DNA of 64,000 nucleotides, from contig NZ_BMRF01000011.1 in the NCBI RefSeq assembly GCF_014648495.1, forward strand, positions 1 to 64,000, written 5' to 3'. Under the pieces are notes generated by a model, which made no database searches, was not told the DNA's origin, and worked only from the letters and a program-made list of their open reading frames with translations. The stretch comes from Actinomadura cremea (GTDB lineage Bacteria > Actinomycetota > Actinomycetes > Streptosporangiales > Streptosporangiaceae). A program made the translations under genes and the position numbers. This document shows positions 44,380 through 54,761 of this stretch, piece after piece. Position 1 is the first letter of the stretch, and each line of letters opens with the position of its first letter.

Positions 44380-44775
44380 ATGTGGATCGCTCCCGAACGC
44401 CGCAGCATCAGCCGGTGGGCCGTCCCCGGCCTCGTCCTGGCCGCCGCGGTCGTGGTCGGCGCCCTGCTCGCCGCCGACGGCCGGACCGGCACCGGGCTGG
44501 TCGCGCTCTGCGCGCTCGCCGGGTACGCGGGACTGCTGGCGCACCGGCGGCACGACGCCGGCCCGGCGCTCGGCGAGGGCTTCGGCTCCGGGCACCGGTC
44601 GCGCGCGCACCGGCGCAGCGCCGCCGTGACCGGGGACGTGCTGACCGTGGCGGTGGTCGCGGCGCTGATCGTGCAGTCCCTGCGCGGCGGTGAAATCGCC
44701 CCGTACGCGTGGCTCGCCGCCCTCGCCGGCGGCACCTACCTACTGGCCGCGCTGTTCGCCGGACGCGACCTGTGA
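44380..44775 (+). CDS. Small integral membrane protein
   Basis: A 131-residue protein with hydrophobic segments AVPGLVLAAAVVVGALLA, TGLVALCALAGYAGLLA, VTGDVLTVAVVAALIVQSL and APYAWLAALAGGTYLLAALF, hence probably four helices. No family is recognised. The ATG at 44380 is chosen over the ATG at 44371 because GGGAAAG lies about ten bases before it but only one base from the first. It stands between the divergent AIM24 operon and the EAL-CBS gene, with no sign of coupling. Confidence 0.6.
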   Translation: MWIAPERRSISRWAVPGLVLAAAVVVGALLAADGRTGTGLVALCALAGYAGLLAHRRHDAGPALGEGFGSGHRSRAHRRSAAVTGDVLTVAVVAALIVQSLRGGEIAPYAWLAALAGGTYLLAALFAGRDL

Positions 44776-44878
44776 TCTTCATTTATGATCATGCGGGGCG
44801 CTCCTGACCTGGCGAATTGTGCGTTAACAGTTCCTGACGACTGAGGTTTCGGGCGGTTCTGGACGGCATCATGCGGAT

Positions 44879-46075
44879 GTGTCAGCCCTTGATGTTCTTC
44901 TCCCGGCCCGTGCGGTGTTCCACCCGGTCGTCGACCTGGGCACCGGCACCGTCGTGGCCGTGGAGGCTCACGCGGGCCCGACCGCGGATCCGTCCGCCGG
45001 GCCCTTCCCGGACCCGGCCGGCGATCCTCGCGCGGACCGGTACGCCGTGCCGTCCGCTCCCGCGATGTGGCCCGACCCCGCCGCCGAGGACGTGCGCCGG
45101 GCGGTCGAGGCCGCGGGCGCGGCGGCGGAACTCGGCACGCGGCTGCCGCTGCTGATCGGCCTGCGCGCCGAGACCCTCGCCGCCGGCGAGCACGCGCTGT
45201 CGGACCTGCATCGCGGTCTCGGCGCGACCGGCCGCCGCCCCAACGAGATCATCCTGTGCGCGACCGGCGGGTTCCCGCCCGCGACCCGGCCCGCGGTGGC
45301 GGCCGCGCTCGGCGGGCTGCGCCGCGCCGGCTACCTCGTCGGGCTCGCCGGGCTCGGCGCCGCCCACGCGCCGCTGGACCTGCTCGCCGACGTCGCGCCC
45401 TACCTGCTCAAGCTCGACGCCGACCTGGCCCGCCGGGCGCCGGGCGAGCCGCGCCGCTCCGCGCTGGCGGCGAGCCTGATGGAACTGGCGCACCGGCTGG
45501 AGACCCACGTGCTCGCGCCGGGCCTGGAGACCCAGGACCAGGTGCTGCACCTGCGGGGGCTCGGCGCGCGGCTCGCCCAGGGCCCCGTCCTGGCGCCGCC
45601 GGAATGGCGGCCCGGCATGCCGGTCAGCGTCCCCGTCGCCGCGCGCGAGGAGCCGCCCGCACACCTGGGCCACGCCGCGCTCGGGCCGCGGGTGTCGGAG
45701 TTCACGCTGCCCGCGATCACGCTGCCGCACACGGCGACCGCCGACGAGGTGCTGACCACGCTGAACGCCGAGACGGGCGTGACCAGCATCGTCCTGGTGG
45801 ACGACCGGCAGCGCCCCTACGCCACCGTCGACCGGACGCGGTTCCTGCTGCGGCTGTCGGGCCCGTACGGCCACGCGCTGCACGCCCACCGGCCGGCCGC
45901 CCGGCACGCCGACCCGCCGCGGCCGGTGCCGCGCACCGTCCCGGCGGTGGCGGCGCTGCGGGCGGCGGGACGGGAGGACGAGCGGGTCTACGACGACCTG
46001 GTCGTGGTCGACGAGGTGGGCCGCTGCCTGGGCATCGTCCGGGTCGCCGACCTGATCCGCGGCCTGTCCCCCTGA
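44879..46075 (+). CDS. Degenerate EAL-domain protein with C-terminal CBS pair
   Basis: A 398-residue protein. Residues 1-230 match an EAL phosphodiesterase fold: ARAVFHPVVDLGTGTVVAVEAHA, then LPLLIGLRAETL, RPNEIILCATG, YLLKLDADLA and LGARLAQGPVLAPP. The signature EAL motif is EAH, and the metal-binding Asn and Glu positions (normally NLS and EIT/EV) read GLR and CAT, so catalysis of cyclic di-GMP hydrolysis is unlikely. Residues about 265-398 are two CBS domains (ITLPHTATADEVLTTLN, SIVLVDDRQRPYATVDR; VVDEVGRCLGIVRVADLIR). The GTG start has only a weak ribosome site. Probably a nucleotide-sensing regulatory protein. Confidence 0.8.
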   Translation: MSALDVLLPARAVFHPVVDLGTGTVVAVEAHAGPTADPSAGPFPDPAGDPRADRYAVPSAPAMWPDPAAEDVRRAVEAAGAAAELGTRLPLLIGLRAETLAAGEHALSDLHRGLGATGRRPNEIILCATGGFPPATRPAVAAALGGLRRAGYLVGLAGLGAAHAPLDLLADVAPYLLKLDADLARRAPGEPRRSALAASLMELAHRLETHVLAPGLETQDQVLHLRGLGARLAQGPVLAPPEWRPGMPVSVPVAAREEPPAHLGHAALGPRVSEFTLPAITLPHTATADEVLTTLNAETGVTSIVLVDDRQRPYATVDRTRFLLRLSGPYGHALHAHRPAARHADPPRPVPRTVPAVAALRAAGREDERVYDDLVVVDEVGRCLGIVRVADLIRGLSP

Positions 46076-46100
46076 ACGGACGCCTGCGGCACGCGGCGGA

Positions 46101-46769
46101 TCAGCCGGTCGCACCCGGAGGGCCGGGGTCCACCAGGCCGTCCGCGGCCGCCTCCTGCGCGAGGATGGCGGCCTGGACACGGCTGCGCAGCCCGAGTTTC
46201 GCCAGGATGCGGCTGACGTGGGTCTTCGTGGTGGTCTCGGCCATGTCGAGGCGCACCGCGATCTCCCCGTTCGACATCCCCTCGCCCAGGCACCGGAACA
46301 CGTCGCGCTCGCGGGGCGTCAGCTCCGCCAGCCCCGGGACGGACGCCGGCACCGCCGGGCGCGCCGCGAACGCGCCGATCAGCCGCCGGGTGACCTTCGG
46401 GGCGATGATCCCCTCCCCCGCCGCAACGGTGCGCACCGCGTCGACGAGGTGATCGGCGTCCACGTCCTTGAGCAGGAACCCGGCCGCGCCCGCCCGCAGG
46501 GCGCCGAACACGTACTCGTCCACGTCGAACGTCGTGAGCACGAGCACGTCGGTGAACCCGGCGATCTCCCGGGTGGCGCCGATGCCGTCCAGCCGCGGCA
46601 TGCGCACGTCCATCAGCACCACGTCCGGGCGCAGCTCGCGGGCCAGCTCGACCGCCCGCTCCCCGTCGGCGGCCTCGCCGACGACCCGCACGCCCGGCGC
46701 GGCGCCCAGGATCAGGACCAGCCCGGCGCGCACCGCCGCCTGGTCGTCGGCCACCAGCACGTCGATCAT
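46101..46769 (-). CDS. Response regulator, NarL/LuxR type
   Basis: A 222-residue regulator. The receiver domain has the acidic pocket in VADDQAAVR, phospho-acceptor Asp in DVVLMDVRMPRLDG, Thr in VLTTFD and Lys in LLKDVDADH. The C-terminal LuxR helix-turn-helix is LTPRERDVFRCLGEGMSNGEIAVRLDMAETTTKTHVSRILAKLGLRSR. Its ATG overlaps the stop of the sensor kinase gene (ATGA), so the two form a system. Targets are unknown; the adjoining small membrane protein genes at 48142 and 48332 are candidates since they diverge from the kinase gene. Confidence 0.93.
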   Translation of the reverse strand: MIDVLVADDQAAVRAGLVLILGAAPGVRVVGEAADGERAVELARELRPDVVLMDVRMPRLDGIGATREIAGFTDVLVLTTFDVDEYVFGALRAGAAGFLLKDVDADHLVDAVRTVAAGEGIIAPKVTRRLIGAFAARPAVPASVPGLAELTPRERDVFRCLGEGMSNGEIAVRLDMAETTTKTHVSRILAKLGLRSRVQAAILAQEAAADGLVDPGPPGATG

Positions 46770-47983
46770 GAGGTCGGCTCCTTGTCGGCGGGCGGGTCCA
46801 CGGGCAGTTCGGCGCGCACCCGCCAGCGGGAGCCGTCCGGCCCCGGCCAGGGACCCGCGTCGAACCGCCCGCCGAGCAGCATCGCCCGCTCCCGCATCCC
46901 GATCAGCCCGCTGCCCGTCCCGGGCAGCCGCGCGCCGCCCGTCCCGAGCGGGCTCAGCACGTCGATCGTCAGCCCGTCCCGCCCGTACTCGACCATGACG
47001 TCGGCGCTGCCCGGACCGGCGTGCTTGAGCGCGTTGGTCAGCGACTCCTGCACGATCCGGTACGCGGCCAGCTCCACCGCCGCCGGCAGTTCGCCTTCCG
47101 GCGGCTCCCCGGCGATCTGCAGCCGGGCCGACAGGTCGCTGCGCGACGTGCGCGCCACCAGCCGTCCCAGCTCCGACAGCCGCGGCTGGGCGGGCGGATC
47201 GGCCCCCTCGGCGCCGGCCTCGCCGTCGCGCAGCAGGCCGATCATCCGGCGCATCTCGGCGAGTCCCTGCACGCTGTTCTCACGGATGATCTCCAGAGAC
47301 CGGTCCAGCGTCGCCCGGTCCAGGTCGCGGACCTTGAGGACGGCCGAGGAGTGCAGCGCCACGGCGCTCAGGTGGTTGGCGACGACGTCGTGCAGCTCCC
47401 GCGCCATCCGGGCCCGCTCGGCGGCCACCGCCGCGCGCCGGTCCAGCTCGGCGAGCCGCGCGACCTGCTCGGCGCGCTGCCGCTCCGCCTCGGCCCGGAA
47501 GCGGTGCTCGCGGACCGCCATCGCGGTCAGCACCGGCGCCACCCAGGTGATCCCGGCGACCCCGCCCAGCAGCACCCCGACGGAGACGCCGCCCAGCAGG
47601 AGGCCCGCCGCCACCGTGGTGATCAGGGTCGCCGCGATCGTCACGCCGAGGAGCCACTCGGCCGTCCGCCGCCGCCCGTACAGGCTCGCCGCGTACAGCG
47701 CGTCCCCGTAGATCATCAGTGTGGCGAGGCTCGGGCCCATCGCCACGTCGACGAAGTTGAAGGGCGTCGCCACCGCCAGTCCGGTGAGCGGCGCCGTCCG
47801 CCGCAGCAGCATCGCCGCGCACAGGCCCACCAGCGGGACGCACCGCAGGGCCAGGGAGGGCAGCCAGGCGTCCACCCACTTCACGTAGCCGTCCGCGAGG
47901 ATCATCAGCACGCCGCCGACCAGCGCGGCCGCGGCGATGAGCGCGTCCTGCGGGGTGGTGAGGCGACGGACGAGTGACGGCAC
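46766..47983 (-). CDS. Sensor histidine kinase (DesK-like)
   Basis: A 405-residue kinase with about five or six N-terminal membrane helices (ALIAAAALVGGVLMILADGYV, LLGVTIAATLITTVAAGLLLG, GVLLGGVAGITWVAPVL) and no large extracellular domain. The HisKA_3 box is ERARMARELHDVVANHLSAVALHSSAVL with the phospho-His in RELHD. The ATPase domain has AYRIVQESLTNALKHAGP and GLIGMRERAMLLGG (G box). Membrane-embedded sensing suggests lipid or cell-envelope stress, by analogy. The GTG at 47983 starts the two-gene unit. Confidence 0.92.
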   Translation of the reverse strand: MPSLVRRLTTPQDALIAAAALVGGVLMILADGYVKWVDAWLPSLALRCVPLVGLCAAMLLRRTAPLTGLAVATPFNFVDVAMGPSLATLMIYGDALYAASLYGRRRTAEWLLGVTIAATLITTVAAGLLLGGVSVGVLLGGVAGITWVAPVLTAMAVREHRFRAEAERQRAEQVARLAELDRRAAVAAERARMARELHDVVANHLSAVALHSSAVLKVRDLDRATLDRSLEIIRENSVQGLAEMRRMIGLLRDGEAGAEGADPPAQPRLSELGRLVARTSRSDLSARLQIAGEPPEGELPAAVELAAYRIVQESLTNALKHAGPGSADVMVEYGRDGLTIDVLSPLGTGGARLPGTGSGLIGMRERAMLLGGRFDAGPWPGPDGSRWRVRAELPVDPPADKEPTS

Positions 47984-48141
47984 GTCCCCATCTCAGCACT
48001 TCCCGGACGGTGCCGCGTCCACCGATGTGAGGGCCGCGCGTACATCCTTCGTACGACCCGCACAACGTCTTCGCAGACGACGAATCCGGCGGCCCGCGGT
48101 CCGACGATGGAGGAGTAACGCCGGGACGGGAGGGACGTGCA

Positions 48142-48327
48142 GTGCGCACCATCGGAACCATCGTCGCCATCGCCGGGCTCGCCTCGGTCGTCAACCACGC
48201 GGTGGGCGGCGAGCAGATGGACGTGCTCGAGTGGTCGAACGACCGGCAGCCGCTCGCCGGCATCGCCATCGCCGTCCTCGGCCTGTGCGTCCTCGCCGCG
48301 GGCGCCGCCCTCTCCCGGAAGCGGTGA
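48142..48327 (+). CDS. Small membrane protein, first of a pair
   Basis: A 61-residue protein with two hydrophobic segments: RTIGTIVAIAGLASVVNHAVG and PLAGIAIAVLGLCVLAAGAAL. No family is recognised. GGGAGGGACGTGCA precedes the GTG start. It diverges from the sensor kinase gene, with about 158 bases between them, and is followed after four bases by a second membrane protein gene. Confidence 0.65.
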   Translation: MRTIGTIVAIAGLASVVNHAVGGEQMDVLEWSNDRQPLAGIAIAVLGLCVLAAGAALSRKR

Positions 48328-48331
48328 CGCC

Positions 48332-48892
48332 GTGCTCATCGCGATCATCGCCGCCTGCGAGGTCGGCTTCTGGATCGTCCTGGGCGCGGGCCTCGTCGCC
48401 CGGTACCCGCTGCGCCTGCGCCGCCTCGGCGCCCTGCTCCTGCTGTGCGTGCCGCTGATCGACGTCGTCCTGCTCGCCGCGACCGCCCTCGACCTGCGCG
48501 ACGGCGGCGAGGCGGGGTTCGCGCACGGGCTGGCGGCCGCCTACCTCGGCTACTCGATCGCCTTCGGGCACAGCATGGTGCGGTGGGCCGACGAACGGTT
48601 CGCGCACCGCTTCGCGGGCGGCCCGCCGCCGCGCGGCAGGCCGCGGGGCGGCCGGGCCCGCGTCCGCTACGAGTGGCGCGAGTTCGGCAAGGCGGCCGTC
48701 GCCACCGCGATCGCCTGCGGGATCCTCGCCGCCCTGATCGCGCTGGTCGGAGATACGGGGCGCACCGAGGCGCTCCGGGGGTGGATGGCCCGCCTCGGCA
48801 TGATCCTGGCCATCTGGGCGATCTGGCCCGTCAGCCACACCCTGTGGCCGTCCAAGTCCGAGCCCGAGGCCCCGGAGAAGGCGGGGCGCTGA
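48332..48892 (+). CDS. Four-helix membrane protein, second of a pair
   Basis: A 186-residue protein with hydrophobic helices AIIAACEVGFWIVLGAGLVAR, ALLLLCVPLIDVVLLAATALDL, AAVATAIACGILAALIAL and MARLGMILAIWAIWPVSHTLW. The R/A-rich loop PPPRGRPRGGRARVRYEW is cytoplasmic. No known domain is recognised; similar pairs of small actinobacterial membrane proteins exist. The GTG at 48332 lies four bases after the preceding stop and the C-terminal SEPEAPEK is polar. It may be controlled by the nearby two-component system. Confidence 0.68.
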   Translation: MLIAIIAACEVGFWIVLGAGLVARYPLRLRRLGALLLLCVPLIDVVLLAATALDLRDGGEAGFAHGLAAAYLGYSIAFGHSMVRWADERFAHRFAGGPPPRGRPRGGRARVRYEWREFGKAAVATAIACGILAALIALVGDTGRTEALRGWMARLGMILAIWAIWPVSHTLWPSKSEPEAPEKAGR

Positions 48893-48900
48893 CCCCGGAC

Positions 48901-48942
48901 GCACGGAGGCCGCGCCCCCGGTGCGGGGCGCGGCCTCCGTGC
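48901..48942. terminator. Perfect 18-bp hairpin, bidirectional terminator
   Basis: GCACGGAGGCCGCGCCCC and GGGGCGCGGCCTCCGTGC are exactly complementary with a six-base loop, between the membrane protein gene and the convergent sufT. This is the strongest hairpin in the window. Confidence 0.75.
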
Positions 48943-48950
48943 GCGCTTCG

Positions 48951-49358
48951 TCAGACGTTGAAGCCGAGGGCGCGGAGCTGGTCGCGGCCGTCCTCGGTGA
49001 TCTTGTCGGGGCCCCACGGCGGGAGCCACACCCAGTTGATCTTGACGTCCTGCACCAGGCCGTCCAGGGCGCTGTGCGCCTGGTCCTCGATCACGTCGGT
49101 GAGCGGGCAGGCGGCACTGGTCAGCGTCATGTCCAGGGTGGCGACGCCGTCGGCGAGGTTCACCCCGTACACCAGGCCCAGGTCGACGACGTTGATCCCG
49201 AGTTCGGGGTCGACGACGTCCCGGAGGGCCTCGAGGACCTCCTCCTCGGCGGCGGTGCCCGTTACGGCGCCCTCCGTCGCGCCCTCCGTCGCGCCCTCCG
49301 TCGCGGCCTCCCCGGCGGCGGCCTCGGTGGTCTCGGTCGTCTCGGCGGTCTCGCTCAT
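48951..49358 (-). CDS. sufT: SufT-type metal-sulfur cluster assembly protein (DUF59/MIP18)
   Basis: A 135-residue protein, last gene of the suf operon. The DUF59 core is EVLEALRDVVDPELGINVVDLGLVYGV followed by DMTLTSAACPLTDVIEDQ, whose Cys is the conserved functional cysteine, and WVWLPPWGPDKITEDGRDQLRALGF. It helps load or carry Fe-S clusters on target proteins. The N-terminal 38 residues are Thr/Glu/Ala-rich and include three TEGA repeats, not seen in the usual family. The ATG overlaps the sufU stop (ATGA). Confidence 0.88.
   Translation of the reverse strand: MSETAETTETTEAAAGEAATEGATEGATEGAVTGTAAEEEVLEALRDVVDPELGINVVDLGLVYGVNLADGVATLDMTLTSAACPLTDVIEDQAHSALDGLVQDVKINWVWLPPWGPDKITEDGRDQLRALGFNV
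49267..49302 (-). repeat. Three tandem 12-bp repeats in sufT
   Basis: GCGCCCTCCGTC repeated three times in a row on the plus strand, encoding TEGA repeats in the disordered N-terminal extension of SufT on the minus strand. Copy number may vary. Confidence 0.75.
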
Positions 49359-49813
49359 GATGCCTCTCCCAGTGCGCGGGCGGTCGCGTCCTTCCACGCC
49401 ATCCAGGCGAGGAGGGCGCACTTGATCCGGGCGGGGTACTTCGACACCCCGGCGAAGGCGACGGCGTCCTCGAGGACGTCCTCGTCCGGTTCGACGTCCT
49501 GGCCGCGCGACTGCATCAGCGCCAGGAACTCGTCCCCGACCTCCATGGCCTCCTTGACCGACTTGCCGATCAGCAGGTCGGACATCACCGAGGCACTGGC
49601 CTGGCTGATCGAGCAGCCCATGGAGTCGTAGGAGACGTCCGCCACCGTGGCGTCCCGGCCGTCGCCCTCCAGGTGGACGCGCAGCGTCACCTCGTCGCCG
49701 CACGTCGGGTTGACGTGGTGCGCCTCACCCTCGTACGGCTCCCGCAATCCTTTGTGCAGGGGATTGCGGTAGTGGTCCAGGATGACCTCCTGGTACATCG
49801 CCTCCAGCTGCAT
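49355..49813 (-). CDS. sufU: Fe-S assembly sulfurtransferase SufU
   Basis: A 152-residue zinc-containing protein that accepts sulfur from the SufS cysteine desulfurase. The three expected Cys are in HHVNPTCGDEV, YDSMGCSISQASASV and PARIKCALLAW, plus the Asp of CGDEV. The ATG at 49813 (MQLEAMYQEVILDHYRNP) is preferred because AAAGGG is about seven bases upstream; an upstream in-frame start would add MERDD. It is 42 bases downstream of sufS and overlaps sufT. Confidence 0.93.
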   Translation of the reverse strand: MQLEAMYQEVILDHYRNPLHKGLREPYEGEAHHVNPTCGDEVTLRVHLEGDGRDATVADVSYDSMGCSISQASASVMSDLLIGKSVKEAMEVGDEFLALMQSRGQDVEPDEDVLEDAVAFAGVSKYPARIKCALLAWMAWKDATARALGEAS

Positions 49814-49855
49814 GTCGTCCCTTTCCAAGCCTTTCTGCTACAACCGGGGCGGTCC

Positions 49856-51882
<2,027 letters not shown>

Positions 51883-51895
51883 GGTGTGTCGTTCC

Positions 51896-52213
51896 TTAGT
51901 CGTCGGAGCCGAGCGAGACGTAGACGTCGCCGTCCTCGACCTTGACCTGGTAGGTGGCGACCGGCTGCGTCGCCGGCGGGTTGGTTGGCTTGCCCGTGCG
52001 CAGGTCGAAGCAGGACCCGTGCAGCCAGCACTCGATGGTGCCGTTGTAGATCTCGCCCTCGGAGAGGGAGACCTCGGCGTGCGAGCAGATGTCGTTGACG
52101 GCGAACACCTCGTCGCCGCTGCGCGCGATCGCGACGGGCGTGTCGTCCACCTCGACGCCGAGCGCGCCGTCCGCCGGGACGTCGTTCAGCGCGCACACCT
52201 TCACGTACGTCAT
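51896..52213 (-). CDS. Rieske-type ferredoxin in the suf operon
   Basis: A 105-residue 2Fe-2S Rieske protein. The two cluster motifs are ICSHAEVSL (CxH) and CWLHGSCFD (CxxH), giving two Cys and two His ligands. The family is annotated as non-haem iron oxygenase ferredoxin, but it stands between sufD and sufC in most actinobacterial suf operons, so it probably supplies electrons for cluster assembly. That role is inferred from position. The ATG overlaps the sufD stop. Confidence 0.92.
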   Translation of the reverse strand: MTYVKVCALNDVPADGALGVEVDDTPVAIARSGDEVFAVNDICSHAEVSLSEGEIYNGTIECWLHGSCFDLRTGKPTNPPATQPVATYQVKVEDGDVYVSLGSDD

Positions 52214-53349
52214 CGGTCACCGTCCTGCACGTCGAGCTCCGCCTCGATGGCCTGCCGCACCTTGTCGCGCACCTCGTCGACCTCGATGCGCTCGACGAGC
52301 TGGCCGAGGAAGCCCCGGACGACCATGCGCCGGGCCTCGTCGAAGGTGATGCCGCGGGCCTGCAGGTAGAACAGGTGCTCGTCGTCGAGGCGTCCGGACG
52401 CGGAGGCGTGCCCCGCGCCGGCGACCTCGCCGGTGAGGATCTCCAGGTTCGGCACCGAGTCGACGCGGGTGCCGTCGGTGAGGACGAGGTTGCGGTTCAG
52501 CTCGTAGGTGTCGGTGCCCTCGGCCTCGGCGCGGATGATGACGTCGCCGATCCAGACGGCGTGCGCGTCCGCGTCCTTCAGCGCGCCGCGGTAGTCGACG
52601 CGGCTGCGGCAGTGCGGGACGGCGTGGTCGACCAGGAGGCGGTGCTCCAGATGCTGGCCGCCGTCGACGAAGTACACGCCGTACAGTTCGGCGTCGCCGC
52701 CGGGGCCCTCGTAGGCGACCGACGGGGCGATCCGCACCAGGTCGCCGCCCAGCGAGATGTTGTGGGAGACGAACCGGGCGTCGCGGCCGAGCCGGGCGTG
52801 CTGGTGGGAGACGTGCACGCTGTCGTCGTTCCAGTCCTGCAGGCTGATCACCGAGAGGCGGGCGCCGTCGCCGACGACGAACTCGACGTTGTCGGCGTAG
52901 GTCGCCGAGCCGCGGTGCGCGAGCACGACGGTGGCCTCGGCGAACGGCTCCAGGATCACGGTGGTGTGCCCGTAGGCGGCGGCCGAGGCGTCCTCGCCGC
53001 GCACCCGCAGGACGGTCGGCGCCGAGGCCACCGCCTCCTTCGGCACGGTGACGACCGTGGCCTGGGCGAACGAGTTCCACGCCTGGGCGGAGACCCGGTC
53101 GGCCGGAACGTACGCCTTGCCGATGCGGGCGTCGTCGCGGCCGACCGTCTCGACGGTCGCCTCGGGGGCCGCCTCGACGTCGACGATGACCTTGCCGCCG
53201 TCCTGGGCGGTCCCGTTGTGCAGGCCGTGGAGGCGGCGCAGCGGGGTGAACCGCCACTCCTCCTCGCGGCCGGTGGGCACCTCGAAATCGCCCAGGTCGT
53301 ACGACGCCTTCTTGTGCAGCGTCGAGAGAGGCTTCACGTCCAGCCCCAT
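52210..53349 (-). CDS. sufD: Fe-S assembly scaffold SufD
   Basis: A 379-residue beta-helix protein that pairs with SufB. REEEWRFTPLRRLHGL at the start, HRLLVDHAVPHCRSRVDYRGAL in the core, VDSVPNLEILTGEVAGAGHASASGRLDDEHLFYLQARGI and EARRMVVRGFLGQLVERI at the C-terminal end are the SufBD signatures. It starts at the ATG sharing one base with the sufB stop (TGATG) and ends overlapping the Rieske gene. Confidence 0.93.
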   Translation of the reverse strand: MGLDVKPLSTLHKKASYDLGDFEVPTGREEEWRFTPLRRLHGLHNGTAQDGGKVIVDVEAAPEATVETVGRDDARIGKAYVPADRVSAQAWNSFAQATVVTVPKEAVASAPTVLRVRGEDASAAAYGHTTVILEPFAEATVVLAHRGSATYADNVEFVVGDGARLSVISLQDWNDDSVHVSHQHARLGRDARFVSHNISLGGDLVRIAPSVAYEGPGGDAELYGVYFVDGGQHLEHRLLVDHAVPHCRSRVDYRGALKDADAHAVWIGDVIIRAEAEGTDTYELNRNLVLTDGTRVDSVPNLEILTGEVAGAGHASASGRLDDEHLFYLQARGITFDEARRMVVRGFLGQLVERIEVDEVRDKVRQAIEAELDVQDGDR

Positions 53350-54761
53350 CAGCCGACGGCTCCTTCCATCTGCAGTTCGATGAGCCGGTTCAGCTCGAGG
53401 GCGTACTCCATCGGCAGCTCGCGCGCGATGGGCTCGACGAACCCGCGCACGATCATCGCCATGGCCTCGTCCTCGGTGAGACCGCGGCTCATCAGGTAGA
53501 ACAACTGGTCTTCCGACACCTTGGAGACGGTGGCCTCGTGGCCCATCTCGACGTCGTCCTCGCGGACGTCCACGTACGGGTAGGTGTCGGACCGGCTGAT
53601 CTGGTCGACCAGCAGGGCGTCGCACTTGACGGTGGACTTGCTGTGCTCGGCGCCCTCCTGGATCTGCACCAGGCCCCGGTAGGAGGTGCGGCCGCCGCCG
53701 CGCGCCACCGACTTGGAGATGATGTTGCTGGAGGTGTTGGGCGCGGCGTGCACCATCTTGGCGCCGGCGTCCTGGTGCTGGTCCTCGCCCGCGAACGCGA
53801 TCGACAGGGTCTCGCCCTTGGCGTGCTCGCCGAGCAGGTAGATCGCCGGGTACTTCATGGTGACCTTGGAGCCGATGTTGCCGTCGACCCATTCCATGGT
53901 GGCGCCCTCGTAGGCGACGGCGCGCTTGGTCACCAGGTTGTAGACGTTGTTCGACCAGTTCTGGATGGTCGTGTAGCGGACGCGCGCGTCCTTCTTCACG
54001 ACGATCTCGACGACGGCCGAGTGCAGGGAGTCCGACTTGTAGATCGGGGCGGTGCAGCCCTCGACGTAGTGGACGTAGGAGCCCTCGTCGGCGATGATCA
54101 GCGTCCGCTCGAACTGGCCCATGTTCTCGGTGTTGATCCGGAAGTAGGCCTGGAGCGGGATCTCCACGTGGACGCCCGGCGGGACGTAGATGAACGAGCC
54201 GCCCGACCACACGGCGGTGTTGAGCGCGGCGAACTTGTTGTCGCCGACCGGGATCACGGAGCCGAAGTACTCCTGGAAGATCTCCGGGTGCTCGCGCAGG
54301 CCGGTGTCGGTGTCGACGAAGATGACGCCCTTCTCCTCAAGGTCCTCGCGGATCTTGTGGTAGACGACCTCCGACTCGTACTGGGCGGCGACGCCGGCGA
54401 TGAGGCGCTGCTTCTCCGCCTCGGGGATGCCGAGCTTGTCGTAGGTGTTCTTGATGTCCTCCGGGAGCTCCTCCCAGGAGGCGGCCTGCTGCTCGGTGGA
54501 GCGGACGAAGTACTTGATGTTGTCGAAATCGATGGCCGACAGGTCCGATCCCCAGGTGGGCATCGGCTTCTTGTCGAACAGCCGAAGCCCCTTGAGGCGC
54601 AGGTCGAGCATCCAGTCCGGCTCGCTCTTCTTGCCCGAGATGTCGCGGACGACGTCCTCGTTCAGGCCGCGGCGGGCCGATGCTCCGGCTGCGTCGGAGT
54701 CGGCCCAGCCGAACTTGTACCTGTCGAGCCCTTCCAGTTCAGGGTGGGCTGCCGTAGTCAT
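53349..54761 (-). CDS. sufB: Fe-S assembly scaffold SufB
   Basis: A 470-residue scaffold on which the new cluster is built with SufC and Suf[64 protein letters not shown] (Cys used in sulfur transfer), [18 protein letters not shown] and [21 protein letters not shown] are normal family blocks. No intein is inserted, unlike the SufB of some mycobacteria. The ATG overlaps the sufR stop (ATGA). Confidence 0.95.
   Translation of the reverse strand: MTTAAHPELEGLDRYKFGWADSDAAGASARRGLNEDVVRDISGKKSEPDWMLDLRLKGLRLFDKKPMPTWGSDLSAIDFDNIKYFVRSTEQQAASWEELPEDIKNTYDKLGIPEAEKQRLIAGVAAQYESEVVYHKIREDLEEKGVIFVDTDTGLREHPEIFQEYFGSVIPVGDNKFAALNTAVWSGGSFIYVPPGVHVEIPLQAYFRINTENMGQFERTLIIADEGSYVHYVEGCTAPIYKSDSLHSAVVEIVVKKDARVRYTTIQNWSNNVYNLVTKRAVAYEGATMEWVDGNIGSKVTMKYPAIYLLGEHAKGETLSIAFAGEDQHQDAGAKMVHAAPNTSSNIISKSVARGGGRTSYRGLVQIQEGAEHSKSTVKCDALLVDQISRSDTYPYVDVREDDVEMGHEATVSKVSEDQLFYLMSRGLTEDEAMAMIVRGFVEPIARELPMEYALELNRLIELQMEGAVG

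Noticed and set aside
53349-54761. Intein in SufB, as known from mycobacteria
   Set aside because: The SufB blocks follow one another without a large insertion; 470 residues is the intein-free length.
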